Position numbers and translations under genes: made by a program. Below, piece by piece: positions 11,166-22,099 of a stretch of DNA of 64,000 nt. This stretch comes from Ascaphus truei (Eukaryota; Chordata; Amphibia; Anura; Ascaphidae): positions 119,977,745 to 120,041,744 of the forward strand of contig CM071568.1 in assembly GCA_036426205.1 (NCBI GenBank). The letters run 5' to 3'. Within the stretch, counting starts at the first letter, position 1. Each line of letters begins with the position of its first letter. The notes under the pieces were generated by a model. It made no database searches. It worked only from the letters and a program-made list of their open reading frames with translations, and was not told where the DNA came from.

Positions 11166-12160
11166 GTTAGGAATCCATTCCTGGCTTTTCTCATAGCCTT
11201 GCAGGGTGCTGTTGTTCTCACTAATTCCCTCTTTGCAATCAACAGCAGCTGTGCGGGCTATCACTGCAACCTAGCCTTGTACTCAGTCATTGGAGCAGTG
11301 CCCTCACACCCTCCTCCTGGGATTGACCCGCTGGCCTTTAAATACTGCATTCCCACAATCCCTCTCTACCGAGCATAATCCTTCTTGGATGTTACCTGTG
11401 TTTAGCCACAAGCCTCCAGGCTTGTTATCTCACGTTACTAATCTCTGTTGATTATTGTTCCAGTTTGTTGATCTTGTTCCTGTTTCCTCGTAGCCTGCAG
11501 CTACTTCGCTGAGGCCTGTGATTCTGGTTCCCGGAGGCCTGTGTCGCCTGCCTGCACTTAGCAAACACCTCTTGCTGAGGATGCTGTTTTTACCCTGTGG
11601 CCTGCTGCTCTTTCTTCCTTTGCAGAGGCCAGCTTAAACTCCCGCGCTGAAGCACCACGGAGACCTGCTGTGTGCTATCTCCCTGGAGCCCCCAACCTGC
11701 TGCTTCTACCCTTAGCAGAGGTTGCTGTTTGGAACCTGTGGCCTGCTGCTCTTTCTCCCTTCGCAGAGGCCAGCTTGAACTCTTGCGCTGAAGCCCTGGT
11801 TAACCGGTACTGCCTGGCGGTGTGCCAACTCCGTTCTGTCTTCCCTCTCCTAGACCGGCGCCATGGGCCGTGGATGCCACTTGCGCAAACCCCGTTCCCA
11901 ACCTGCAGTGATTACGCTGAAGCAGGAGGACCTGCTTGATTCCTGTTGCCGACTCCCTGCTTGCACTACGACTACCCGGACATCTCCTATCCTGACTCTG
12001 GCTTGTCCAACGACTACGCTGTTCTCTCCAGTCCTGAAAACGGCCTGTTTGACTATGAACTACGCACTCCGGACCAGTCTGTGCGGTCTAAGGTTTGTAA
12101 TTTCATAACCCAGTCTCAGCCACGCGGTCCGGCCCCGGTTTGTGGCGAGCACAACTTTAA
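11166..12160. mobile_element. LTR-like insertion splitting the Gypsy reverse transcriptase
   Basis: About 1 kb of foreign DNA separates two halves of one reverse transcriptase block: coding similarity stops at about 11165 and resumes at about 12164. The insert has a TATA-like CCTTTAAATACTGC near 11335-11350 and a long C/T-rich, Pro/Leu/Cys-like section. It also contains a degenerate direct duplication of about 165 bp, with AACCTGTGGCCTGCTGCTC type segments near 11598 and 11740. This fits a solo LTR, but the edges are degraded: AGAAACGGT on the left against AGAACTGTA on the right is the only hint of a target-site duplication. Confidence 0.5.
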
Positions 12161-13136
12161 CAGAACTGTACCCTTTACCCCTTATTACCGAATTTTTCGA
12201 CAGACTCCAGGGTTCCACCATTTTCACCAATCTAGACTTACAACTTGCTTAAAACCTAGTAAGAATTCGACAGGGTGATGAGTGGAAAATCGCATTTAAC
12301 ACTCGGAACAGACATTTCAAATACCTTGTCATGCCGTTTGGACTTCGTAACGCCCCCGCGGTATTCCAGGATTTTGTCAACGAAGTTTTCAAGGGAACTT
12401 CTCGATCAATACGTCCTTGTCTATTTAGATGATATACTTATCTTCTCCAAGACCGCACACGAGCATCCTGGCCATGTCAAACAGGTACTCCAATGTCATC
12501 GGGAGAATCACCTATTCGTAAAATTGGAGGTGTCAGTTTCACTAGACCACAATGTCCTTTCTAGGCTACATCATCTCTGGCACAGTCCTGGCCATGGACC
12601 CAGTCAAAGTGAAAGCGGTTATAGATTGGCCTCTTCCCACAACCCTGAAAGCCATAAAACGGTTCCTAGGCTTCGCCAATTACTACCAGAGGTTCATACA
12701 GAACTTTTCGGCAGTAGTAGCACCCACTACGGCATTGACGCAGAAAGGACCCGGCACAGCACTGTGGCCTCCTGCAGCAATCCATGCTTTCGAGAAGCTG
12801 AAAACAGCTGAAAATCAGCCCCTTTGCTCATGCATCCTGATCCGGGGTTACCCTTTACCCTTGAGGTGGACGCTTCTGATGTCAGAGCCGGAGCAGTGCT
12901 GTCCCAAAGAAAGACTCCACAAGCCAAACTGCAACCTTGTGCCTTCTTTTTCAAGAAGTTCTCGCCCGCCGAACAGAATTATGATTATCAACCGGGATCT
13001 ATTGGCCATCAAAATAGCCCTGGAGGAATGGAGACATTTTCTTAAGGGCACTGAAAATCCTGTTACTATTCTGACGGACCATAAGAATCTTATTTACATT
13101 GAAGTTGCACATCGCCTAGGGTTGCGACAAGCCTGA
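12161..13136 (+). pseudogene. pol: Ty3/Gypsy reverse transcriptase 3' half and RNase H, broken
   Basis: Coding similarity resumes with PLPLITEFFDRLQG and continues through [20 protein letters not shown] and [18 protein letters not shown]. After a frameshift comes [11 protein letters not shown], the YLDD catalytic box starting at 12422, then FLGFANYYQRFIQNF. The RNase H part shows [18 protein letters not shown] and ILTDHKNLIYIE. A TAA interrupts the LDLQLA segment and at least three further frameshifts are needed to follow the domain order. The domain order RT then RNase H then integrase is that of Ty3/Gypsy, not Copia. Confidence 0.8.
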
Positions 13137-13199
13137 TGATCACTACTTTTTTCTCGCTTCAATTTCATATTTACCACGGTCAAAAAACGCGCTCTCTCG

Positions 13200-13865
13200 C
13201 CAATTTTTCGTGGAAGACAAGGCTGAGGTCCAAGAAGAAACCATACTTCCCCCATCTTGTATAATCCCCTCAAACACTTTTGACACTTTGGAAGACATGC
13301 AAGGCCAGTCTGATATCCTGAAGGGTCTTGAGGTTCCAGATAGATGCCTCTACACCACACCCGCGTATCGCAGAAATGTGCTAGAATGGTGTCACTTATC
13401 TAAAAGCTCCGGACACACAGGTACAAGGAGAAATATCGACCTCCTGGAACGGACCTTTTGGTGGCCCGGAATATGTAAGGACATAAAGGAATTTGTCACT
13501 GCATGTCTGACATGCGCCCAAAACAAGAGTCTCCGTAACAGGCCATCAGGGTTACTGCAACCCCTCCCGATTCCGGAACGTCTATGGACGCATCTTTTCA
13601 TGGATTTCATCGTGGAATAACCCGTATCCAAAGGCAGGAATACCATTCTGGTGGTGGTCGACCGATTTTCCAAGCAGGCCCATTTCATTCCCCTCAAGGG
13701 TCTACCCAACGCCCTCAAATTATTGGAAATTTTCATCAAGGAGGTCTTCCATCTTCATGGGGTTCCCCAAGTTATTGTGTCGGATCGAGGATCTCAGTTT
13801 ATATCTAGATTTTGGTGGGCCTTCTGCAAAGAACTAGGGATTATCTTCGTTTTTTCTTCTGGCTA
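13200..13865 (+). pseudogene. pol: Ty3/Gypsy integrase fragment
   Basis: The HHCC zinc-binding domain is visible as GHTGTRRNIDLLERTFWWPG followed by CLTCAQNK. The DDE core follows with the first Asp in MDFIVE (13600s) and the second in VSDRGSQFISRFW (near 13790). One stop (TAA at 13618-13620) lies directly after the first Asp motif. Similarity ends abruptly at a FSSGY motif at about 13863; the third catalytic residue and the C-terminal domain are missing. Unrelated sequence follows, so the 3' end has been deleted or replaced. No matching 3' LTR of this element was found. Confidence 0.8.
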
Positions 13866-14684
13866 TTGTATTGTATGCTTGATCAGATTATGTACCTTTT
13901 CTGAAGAACCGTCACCCAGACTGCCACCTGCAGAAATGCAACTGGTCTTAGAGGTGTGCATGGAGGAAGAGTACCCAGCGAACACATTCACGTGGCACCT
14001 CACTGTTGTTCCTCCAAAGGAATATGCTCTACCTGCTCCTGCACCAGCTGCTCATTATCCTGAACCAGCTGCTCTTGCACCAGCTCTACAAGCCCCTGCA
14101 CCCGGACGTCCTGCTCCAGCACCGAGAGCTCTGGCTACAGATCATAACAATGACATGGCAGCTCTGGCGTGTCAGAAAGAGCTCATGAGGATGCACAGGT
14201 CAACATTTTGCCATATTCCAGAGCATCTGGCAAACATCTCCCAGAAATAAAGCTGCCAGTTCGATGTGGCAATACAGTTCGGTCATGACCGATAGCATTG
14301 CTCAACTAACTTGTGCAGTAAATGGGCTTACCTGGGCAGTGTAGCAAGGTATGGAAAGCTTGCGAGCACCATAAATACTAACCAAGTCAGCTGCCTCCAG
14401 TGATCCATTGGCAACATCAGGGGGTCATTAATGATAGCCACTCCAGCTCCTCCTTCCTCGTTTGAATTCTCTACTCCACCTCTGACCCAGTGGCCACAGC
14501 AAACTTAAGGCATGGAAGAGCATGCAGAAGAGGGCCTAGTGAGCCTGTTTCATTCTCTGCCAAGAAGAGGACGAGTTGATTTTTCAATTTGTGTTATCAT
14601 TTTTGTCTGAAATGACCATGTTACTTTTGTCACTATTTCTGTCTCTTGGTAATTATTGTTAGAAAATGTTTAAATTTTATTGTA
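13866..14684. other. Unidentified segment with an Ala/Pro-rich frame
   Basis: A frame continuous with the Gypsy integrase reads on to 14250 through an Ala/Pro-rich stretch (about 14020-14140) and ends in a charged segment with AALACQKELMRMHRSTFC. The alternate frame reads leucine/glutamine-rich over the same imperfect CTGCTCCTGCACCAG repeats, so the simple-sequence content explains both. I do not recognise the family. It could be part of another transposon's accessory gene. The rest to 14684 shows nothing. Confidence 0.3.
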
Positions 14685-14689
14685 CACCT

Positions 14690-15426
14690 TGTGACGAGTG
14701 CTCACCAGAAACAAGGCTTGACTGTGAGGCTGAGGTGGGGATGTTGATAGCCATCGACCAACAACCGAGCAGCCACGTCCGGTGTGCAGAGTAGAGGAGA
14801 TATAGCCAGATCAGCGTAGGAGAGGTCATGTAGGTAGAAAGTACTTGCCGTAGTCTGGGGTTGGAGAGTGTAGAATTGTCGTATATCCGTAGCCGTGGTC
14901 GAGGGGAGAGTGGAAGTCCAGAAGCAAGCCGAGGTCAAGGGAGCCGAGAAGTCAAGAGTCAAAGTATGAGTTGAGGTCACAACAGGAAGGCAAGACAAGA
15001 TAAGGCAAAACCAATGAGTAGCTTGAGCACAAGACTCATAAACGAAAGTTTATGCTCAGCCAGTTTGTAGCAGGGTTGGCTGTGTACTTAAATGACAGGC
15101 AACCAATGGTAGTAAAGTACAGAGCTGCAGAGTGATGAATGCAATCAGACATAGGCTGTCCACTGATAGGCAGGGGCGGGGTGCACAGCAGCTGAGGAAT
15201 AATTAAGATAATTAACCCCTTGTTTGCTTATGTCCGCGTGGCGTCTGAGTGTAGCCAGCGTGCACCGTAGGTTGCCCGTGTCATCACGGGGCGGAGCCTG
15301 GAGACGGTTCCTGCTGTGTTTTCCTTCCTGGCAGCGCGGTGCCTGCACTCGGGTTGCGACTGACACGCGCCACTCATGACATCACGAGATGCATCACAGG
15401 GGCAGGGCCTAAGCCCGTTCCTGACA
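14690..15426 (-). mobile_element. Solo LTR, Gypsy type, 737 bp
   Basis: On the minus strand it begins TGTCAGGAACGGGC and ends CACTCGTCACA, so it has TG...CA ends. The flanks are CACCT (14685-14689) and CACCC (15427-15431), a near-perfect 5-bp target-site duplication. TGTCAGGAAC starts are common in vertebrate Ty3/Gypsy LTRs. There is no internal coding region on either side, which indicates recombination between two LTRs. Its sequence is unlike the insert at 11166-12160. Confidence 0.75.
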
Positions 15427-15431
15427 CACCC

Positions 15432-17031
15432 ATACTTATGCAGTAAATAATATATATCATGTCAAATTACTGTAGGTCTGACAAAAATGGCCTACAATAT
15501 ATTCACTTTAGTCACTAAAAACCAATGTACAGTTTATAACATCTGTTGATGAGTTTCAGACTTTTATATTATTCATAATACATATCTTTGTAGGACAATT
15601 GTAACTTTTTCTAAAGAAAGGGTTAAGTGTCCTACCCATACAAAATAATTTGGATACCCCTTTAGACCTGACTTTGTCATTATAGGCTACTGCCAGTAAT
15701 AATGTTATGATAATCATGGTCTGGCTGTGAGTAACAGCTACTTTTGGTGTGACATATTTATCGTAACATTATTTCCTTGCACTAACATTAACAAAGGTTC
15801 ATTGATATATGATGTTAGGTTAACAGCTTATTAGCATCTCATTTGCATATGAGTAACCCTAATGTCCATCCAAAGTTAGCAATACAATATTTTACTGTTC
15901 AACGTTACAGTACATTAATCATCTTGGTGAATAAGCGTTAGGAGTAGAGTTGCTACAATTGTGGGTAACGTCAAATTAAATAGGTTAACGACGTTCTGCT
16001 GATCTGCCCCTTATTAGGTGTTCATGTTTTTTTAGGATCCTTTGAGAACTCACTAATCCTCCTCCAAGCCTGTCACAGGGCCTCTTGCATCTTGTAGGCT
16101 CTATACTGGACCTTCAGAGATCTCACAGTTCTTTCTCTGCAAATATATTCAAAAATCCAAGTTTCAACATTATGAACTACTGCATTAGCTAAGCTAGCAG
16201 TTATAACGCAGATATATTTACTTAGATTTTTTGCCATAAATATATTTCTATTATCCCTGATATCAAATTACTTTACTAGCACTCATCTTTTTTTATTTTG
16301 TAAAGAACATTATCAACTGAGCTAACTATTTACCTACACTATAGTGAAATTCCTGCATAATCCCCACTTGACACGAGCCTTTACAAGCTCTGTAGTCCTG
16401 AAGAATGCTTTTGTAGTGCCATATGTCAATGACTAAATAGCACTGACACTTTGAATAAAACTTGAACATCTTTAACGGTGTAGTCTTTCTGCAGCAATTA
16501 TTTTTCTCCATAGGACATGGGAGGTTCTCCAAATATTTAAGGACAAAATCTCACTCTCATTTGGGTATTGGGTTTTTGGCCATAGAACTCTTTTTACCAG
16601 TATATTTGTCCCTGCTTTCTCATAATTTCTGTTTTCTGTATATGGAATAAATTCTTGTACTCATCTCTAACTGAGATTTGTAAAAGTCTCAAGCATCAAA
16701 ATTCACAATAGCTTTCTTTTAAAATGGTTGACATTTCCTTAGTATATTAGATAATTTGTTAGGTACAGTGCGTCATCTTTGTTTGGATACACAGAGAAAA
16801 AGCAATCTCTCCCAGTTTAATGTCATCCCCTCGGTAACCAGGAGGTTGAAGGCAGCAATGCCAAGGCAACAAATTTTGTCGACAGAATAAACTTGGTATA
16901 CATTTTTCTTCTCTTTATCTGTTGGCCCTCTTTAATGCCCTGATTTTTCAATGCATATATTCGTACAATTGATTCTCACACACTTCCCCGCCATTTTATA
17001 ACTAACAGCAATAAAGCCAAATGAGTTGAAC

Positions 17032-17066
<35 letters not shown>

Positions 17067-17329
17067 GATTATATTAAAGCACCAATCACCACCCTGTAGC
17101 CTAAATGAGTTTAACTCATAACATCAAGGGGCACTATGTATCAAAAAGTGTGTGTGCGCTGACGCTATTGTGTTTGAATTTTTTTCTGCCTGCAACGCGA
17201 TAAAAAATATATAACTGTGCTCAACTCAAGCCTCCACTGGACTTACAATATATATAAGAAAAATAAAAAAAGTTCATATAAAGTGGGGAGGAAACATTTA
17301 TTATCCACTTAGGTATTTCACATATTTCA
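15432..17329. other. AT-rich intergenic DNA
   Basis: No coding potential or RNA gene is seen. A (GT)n(TA)n microsatellite lies at about 17032-17066. The short stretch at 17130-17280 with GTGTGTGCGCTGACGC may be a decayed repeat. Confidence 0.5.
17032..17066. repeat. (GT)n(TA)n microsatellite
   Basis: About ten GT dinucleotides pass directly into about seven TA dinucleotides. Confidence 0.85.
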
Positions 17330-18630
17330 AACCTTAAATGTTATTAGATCTTAATCTAAGTCCTAATAATAGATACAAATGACCTGATCAAACAAATGAC
17401 ATACAAATGATACTTTTTCAACATTTATTTATCCACATATTATTAAACATTCAATATTCATGTGTGAAAAAATATGTGAACCTTTAGATTCAGTAACCCT
17501 TTAGCAACAATAACTTAAAATAAGAATTTCCTGTAACTGCTGGTCAGTCTCTAAAATTGATTTTGAGGAATTTTGGCCCATTCCTCCTTGCAGAATTGTT
17601 TCAACTCAGTGACATTTGAGGGCTTCCTTTCATGGACAGCTCATTTCCGGTCCTGCCGCAACATTTCAATGGGGCCATTTTAAAACAGTGGATATTCTTC
17701 TTCTGCTGCAATTCTTTTGTAAATCTGCTTGTATGTTTAGAATTATTGTCTTGCTGCATGATACACTTTCACTTAAGCTTCAGCTCACAGATTGCTGGCC
17801 TGACATTCTCCTTTAGAATCTTCTTATACAATGCAGAATTCATGGTTGTGTCAATGATTGCAAGCCGTCCAGGTACTGAGGCATGCTTGACAGTTGGAAT
17901 GAGGTCTGTTCAAACGCAATTTAGGTTTTTGCCAATGATTAAGTTTCTCCTTGAGGCCAAAAAGTTCTACGTTTGACTCTTGTCGGTTCAGAGAGCACTG
18001 TTCAAGAAATCTTGTGGATCATCTATGTGCTCTTTGGTGAACTTCAGACAGACACCAATGTTCTTTTCAGAGAGCAGTGGTTTCCTCCTGGCTATCTTTC
18101 CATGAACACCATTCACGTTCAGTCTGTTTCTGATAGGTGAGTCACGAACACTCGCATTAGCCAAGGTGAGAGTGGCCTGCAGATCCTTGGATGTTACTTT
18201 GGAGTTCTTTGTGACTTCTTGGATGATTTGCTGGTTTGTTCTTGGAAAAATTTAGGTAGGACGACCGCTCCTGGGTAGTGTGACTGTGATTTGGAACATT
18301 CTCCATTTGTCTGACCCTTTCTAGACCCATGAGCATCATTAACTGCTTTTCTGAGGTTGTCAGAGATATATTTTGATCATGATATGACGTGTTTACACAC
18401 ACCTGTATGGTGAAGACCAAACTCCCAAACTTTCTGATCTGTATATAAGGTGGGGCCTCCCAAATGCACACTTGAAGATCTATCTAATTATGTAAACACC
18501 TGATTTTAATTATCCACTTTAACTTAGCAGATAAAACCAGGGTTTCACTTACATTTCACATACCCTGACTCTTAATTACTGATTGTTTGTCTAAGTCATA
18601 CATCATTTTTTTTCAAAAAACATGGAAATA
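17330..18630 (-). pseudogene. Dead Tc1-family transposon
   Basis: On the minus strand, decayed transposase is readable in order: an N-terminal LRKAVNDAHGSRK-like segment, then HIDDPQDFL followed by a NRQESNVELFG segment (equivalent to the DESKVELFG region), and a C-terminus with NGPIEML, AVHERKPSNVTELKQF and CKEEWAKIP. These match the overall order of a Tc1/mariner DD34E transposase, but multiple stops and frameshifts prevent translation. Inverted ends resembling GGTTCACATATTTTTTCAC and GGGTTTCACTTACATTTCAC lie near 17470 and 18540, with outer parts beyond them. The exact termini and the TA duplication could not be fixed. Confidence 0.75.
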
Positions 18631-18689
18631 GTTACTATAAACCCTATTGGATATTTAAGAAAAGACTGGTTTTGATTCAATATGGAAAA

Positions 18690-20030
18690 TAGCTGAAGCG
18701 CTCAAATGCAGGTATATCTCAAAATGATAATAAGCCAGACCACTGTACCAGGGTACTAACAATTGATATAGTACCTATTGTGTCATATAATGGGTACTAT
18801 CCTCCTGAAGACAGGACCATTAGATACGCCCCTGACGATGCCGTTCCTGGCGAAACGCTGTGTTGGGTGTCTTTGCTCACCGTCTTCCACACTACCTCCT
18901 TCTCCAGACCTTAACATTGTGACAGCAGTGTGTGGCAGCAAGTATCAGCATCAGTGCCTTTATTACAGGACATTGTGTTTGTGCTATCTGGAGTCAGTAC
19001 CGCTTCTTTTTCTGTTCAGGGTAACAGGACTCTCTGTGACTCTGCAGCTGTTACCTCCCTTCCCCGGCTGGGCTCAGCTTACACCGCTGTGTTTGCTGGT
19101 TTAGAGGAGTGATATTTATATCACGTTATACAGTATTTTTACAGTATCTTTACCATTGCGGTACCATACATTTGCTTACTTATTTACCTGATATGTTGCA
19201 GCGTATATTGTTGTGTTTCATGGCCCTAAGGGATCATTTATATCCTGCTTAGAGTGCTTATTGCATTGGGTTCTCTTACCATACCTCCAGTCCTAGCACA
19301 TTTAAATTCACACATACTGTATGCTACACTTGCTTTGGCATGATGGTTGTTTATTTCAATGAGATACATCTGTGATCTTTACTGATTCTTTGTTGGTCCT
19401 ATCATTGTTTTGCTTGCTGTTGCATCTTTGTATATTTATACATCAGTTTATACAGGGATGTTGCCATACCAGCAAGGTTTATGGATACACTTTCCTAATT
19501 TTGGTTAAGTACACATTACTAATTATCCATTTTGAACGCATTATTAGTACTGTAAGACGGGTCTATTTTGGTAGCATTTTTAGTGTTTTAGGACTCCTTA
19601 GAGATATCCTTATATATATATATTATTGTTTCTCTACATATGAATTATCCATAGGAGTTTCTACTAGTAATTGTTTGCTATCTATGCACTTAGGTATCAC
19701 TTTAGCATTCGGTAGACGGTTCACTATGTTTTTAGTGTTTTATTGTAGTCTGTTTGTCTTCATTTGGCTGTTTGTTTAATAAAATTACAATTTTGTACTC
19801 ATACTTGTGTGCCCCATTTTTGGAGTCCTGTTCGGCCTTGCTCTATGGGACCTACAACTTTTTCTCTCTTGTTTACAGACACCAAGTTGGCATGTTCTGT
19901 AAATACATGTATATGTAGTGAGTTTCTTATTCCTGGTCTGCAGGGCCAAATATATTTTCCTAAACTCAATCATGGGGAGTTCAAGTTAGGCAATTACTGC
20001 AACTTCTAAAAATGGTTATAATAAAGCACA
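18690..20030 (+). mobile_element. Probable Penelope-like terminal region (pLTR)
   Basis: There is no coding domain. The assignment rests on the hammerhead-like core at 18829-18867, which has the same plan as the one inside the Penelope element at 29465-30828. An AATAAA at about 19780 lies downstream. Penelope-like elements carry such ribozymes in their terminal repeats. The limits are approximate and other retroelements could supply the flanking DNA; frames at 18778-19104 and 19372-19779 are low-complexity read-through and are not called as genes. Confidence 0.35.
18829..18867 (+). ncRNA. Hammerhead-ribozyme-like motif
   Basis: CTGACGA (18832-18838, matching the CUGANGA box) is followed by stem II GCC/GGC (18840-18842 with 18849-18851, loop GTTCCT) and GAAA (18852-18855). 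A short ACGCTGTGT stem III region and GTT lie before GGG. CCC (18829-18831) can pair with GGG (18865-18867) as stem I. Stem III is imperfect compared with the 30195 motif, so activity is doubtful. Confidence 0.45.
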
Positions 20031-20376
20031 CTGAACCTAAACTGTAATACACAACTGAAGCACTTATCAGTGGAAAACGCTGAGGTTTGGAAGTGAAAAT
20101 ATAAAAAGGTTTGTATTTGATTACACAAAAAAGATATTTTGCTCAAAGTTTTGAGTGCACATTTCACATAGCAATGTTTATCATTCGATGGCTTTTAAAT
20201 GTACTGTACTCCGTTCACAAAACGTTGCCCATGAAATTTTATTTTTGTGTACTACTTATATAACTTTTCAGTAATATTAATGAGGGGGATAAGCTACATT
20301 CTTATGCTGGTAACTACAATATATATTAAAAATATGATGTAAGATTTGATAAACTGAAATGCTTGCTTATGAAATA

Positions 20377-20582
20377 CAGGTAGTCCTCGCTGTCCGACAT
20401 TTCACTTTACGACGGATGGCATATCCGACGCTTTACAATGCAACCCTATGGGCCGTTTCCGACGCCTGAATGCATTATCTGACGCTCACCGCCACTGATT
20501 AACATGGGACTCACTTTACAACGGTTTCACTACCCAACGCTACTTCCAGAACGGATTCCTTTGGATAACCGAGGAGCGCCTG
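20377..20582. mobile_element. 206-bp MITE with TA duplication, mariner type
   Basis: The left end CAGGTAGTCCTCGCTGTCC and the right end GGATAACCGAGGAGCGCCTG are imperfect inverted repeats. TA dinucleotides flank both sides (20375-20376 and 20583-20584). The interior has several GACG-rich direct motifs. TA target sites and short size point to Tc1/mariner-type mobilisation; there is no coding capacity. Confidence 0.7.
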
Positions 20583-20584
20583 TA

Positions 20585-21459
20585 TTCTGTGTTTTTACTG
20601 ATGTAAGGACAATGACACCTAGGGAAAATCAAAGATTGTTTATGCAACTCTTACTATTTTCTCCATCAATTCTATTTCTCGGATGTTCAAGCAGCAATAC
20701 TACTTTCCAACTTTTTTTATTATTATTTTTATATGTAATGCATGTGGCCATGTATAATTCTACATTCTTACCTAAACTGGCAATTATGTTGGTGCTCGTG
20801 ATATAAATCTGGAAAAATCCTGATTGTGTGCCTAACATAATCCCTGCTTCAGCAGCTACAATGTATCATTTTAGTACAAAGGTAACATTATCTATTGTTA
20901 CAGTTTGCAGCTCAAACTGCCTAGAACATTTGCAACCAATGATCAAAAACAGAAAAGTGTTGCAAATATCTTGCACTGCTTGGGAGGTGGGCTAAAACCT
21001 GCTGTAGTAATCAAAGGATGCTTTAAAACTCATTAAAAATGGCATTGAGTTGAATAATAATTTGGAAAAAACAGTCACTATTATCTAATACTACAGAACT
21101 GATTTAGAAAAAAAACATATAAGAGTTCACATGTTTTACTGCTTTAGCCTCTAAACATAAACCAGCAGCATCTGATACAAGAAGTTTAGATAACAAGTTT
21201 AATAGATTTGGTGACGGCAAACTAATGCAGAAGCAGATACTAAGCATAGGGTCGCCGAGATCTGGTAAAATTGCCCTGGGCCCAGTGGCTGTGGGGGGCC
21301 TAGCTGGCCAGTGCTGCCAACATCTGCATCTAGCTGCTGGGTCCCTGCTCTCCCCCCTGCAGCGGACCCCTCTCCCCCCTGCAGCGGCCATCTCCTGCTG
21401 CTGGGCACAGCCCCGCCCCAAGATCAGGACCTCCCTTCAGGTGTGTGTGTTTTTTGGAG
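20585..21459. other. Intergenic DNA, GC-rich towards the end
   Basis: AT-rich to about 21240, then a GC-rich segment with two copies of a CTCCCCCCTGCAGCGG / CTCCCCCCTGCAGCGGCC motif (21350-21390). The segment from 21265 with GCCCTGGGCCCAGTGGC resembles a hAT-type end but no partner end was found. Confidence 0.4.
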
Positions 21460-21835
21460 CCCTGGAGTGGGGGGTTTGGGGGTTGGGAGGGGGGGGGGGG
21501 GGGTGGTGGGGTGTGTGTTTGGGGGGGTTGGGAGGGGGGGGGTGGGGGGGGGGGGGGGGGGGGGGGGAGGGAGATTATTGTGTGTATTATGGATGGGGGG
21601 AGGGATTATTATGGGTGTAATGTGTGTATTATGGGTCGGGGGGAGGGGTTATTATGTGTATGGGGGGAGAGGGAGGTGGGGGGAGAGGGAAGTGGGGGCG
21701 TGAAGGAGGGAAAGAGAGATAGGTGGGGGGGTTAAGGAGAGATGGGGGTGTGAGGGAGGGAGATGGGGGTGTGAGGGAGGAGATGAGGGAGGGAGATGGG
21801 GGAGGGAGGGAGATGGGGGAGGGAGGGAGGCTGCT
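21460..21835 (+). repeat. G-rich low-complexity tract
   Basis: Runs of up to more than 20 consecutive G, broken by T, are followed by GGGAGAGGGAG-like and GAGATGGGGG-like units. The strand asymmetry is extreme. The glycine-rich frames read from it are artefacts. The plus strand could form G-quadruplexes. Confidence 0.9.
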
Positions 21836-22099
21836 GGAGATTTGCCTAATACCTCTATGGTATATATAGAGCTTTGATTAACTCTTCAGCATTATTGGTA
21901 CCATTATACCTTGTCCAGACTGTCTGACAGAGTCTCCCCAGCACGTATGTATGCTCTACAGCACATGGATTACAAACAATAAGGTTGCTATATATTCCTA
22001 TGCTTGGGACAGCTGAGACCTGATTGGGGGCTTATACCCCTCACCCAATTATATATTTGTATGTATATAAATAGATGGATAATAGTGTGGAATAAATGT

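Noticed and set aside
13651..14250. A fused integrase and Ala/Pro-rich protein.
   Set aside because: The integrase is broken on both sides and the second part has simple-repeat composition in two frames; a real fusion gene is not supported.
21225..21735. Three glycine-rich open frames.
   Set aside because: They are translations of a G-run low-complexity tract; no start context or homology.
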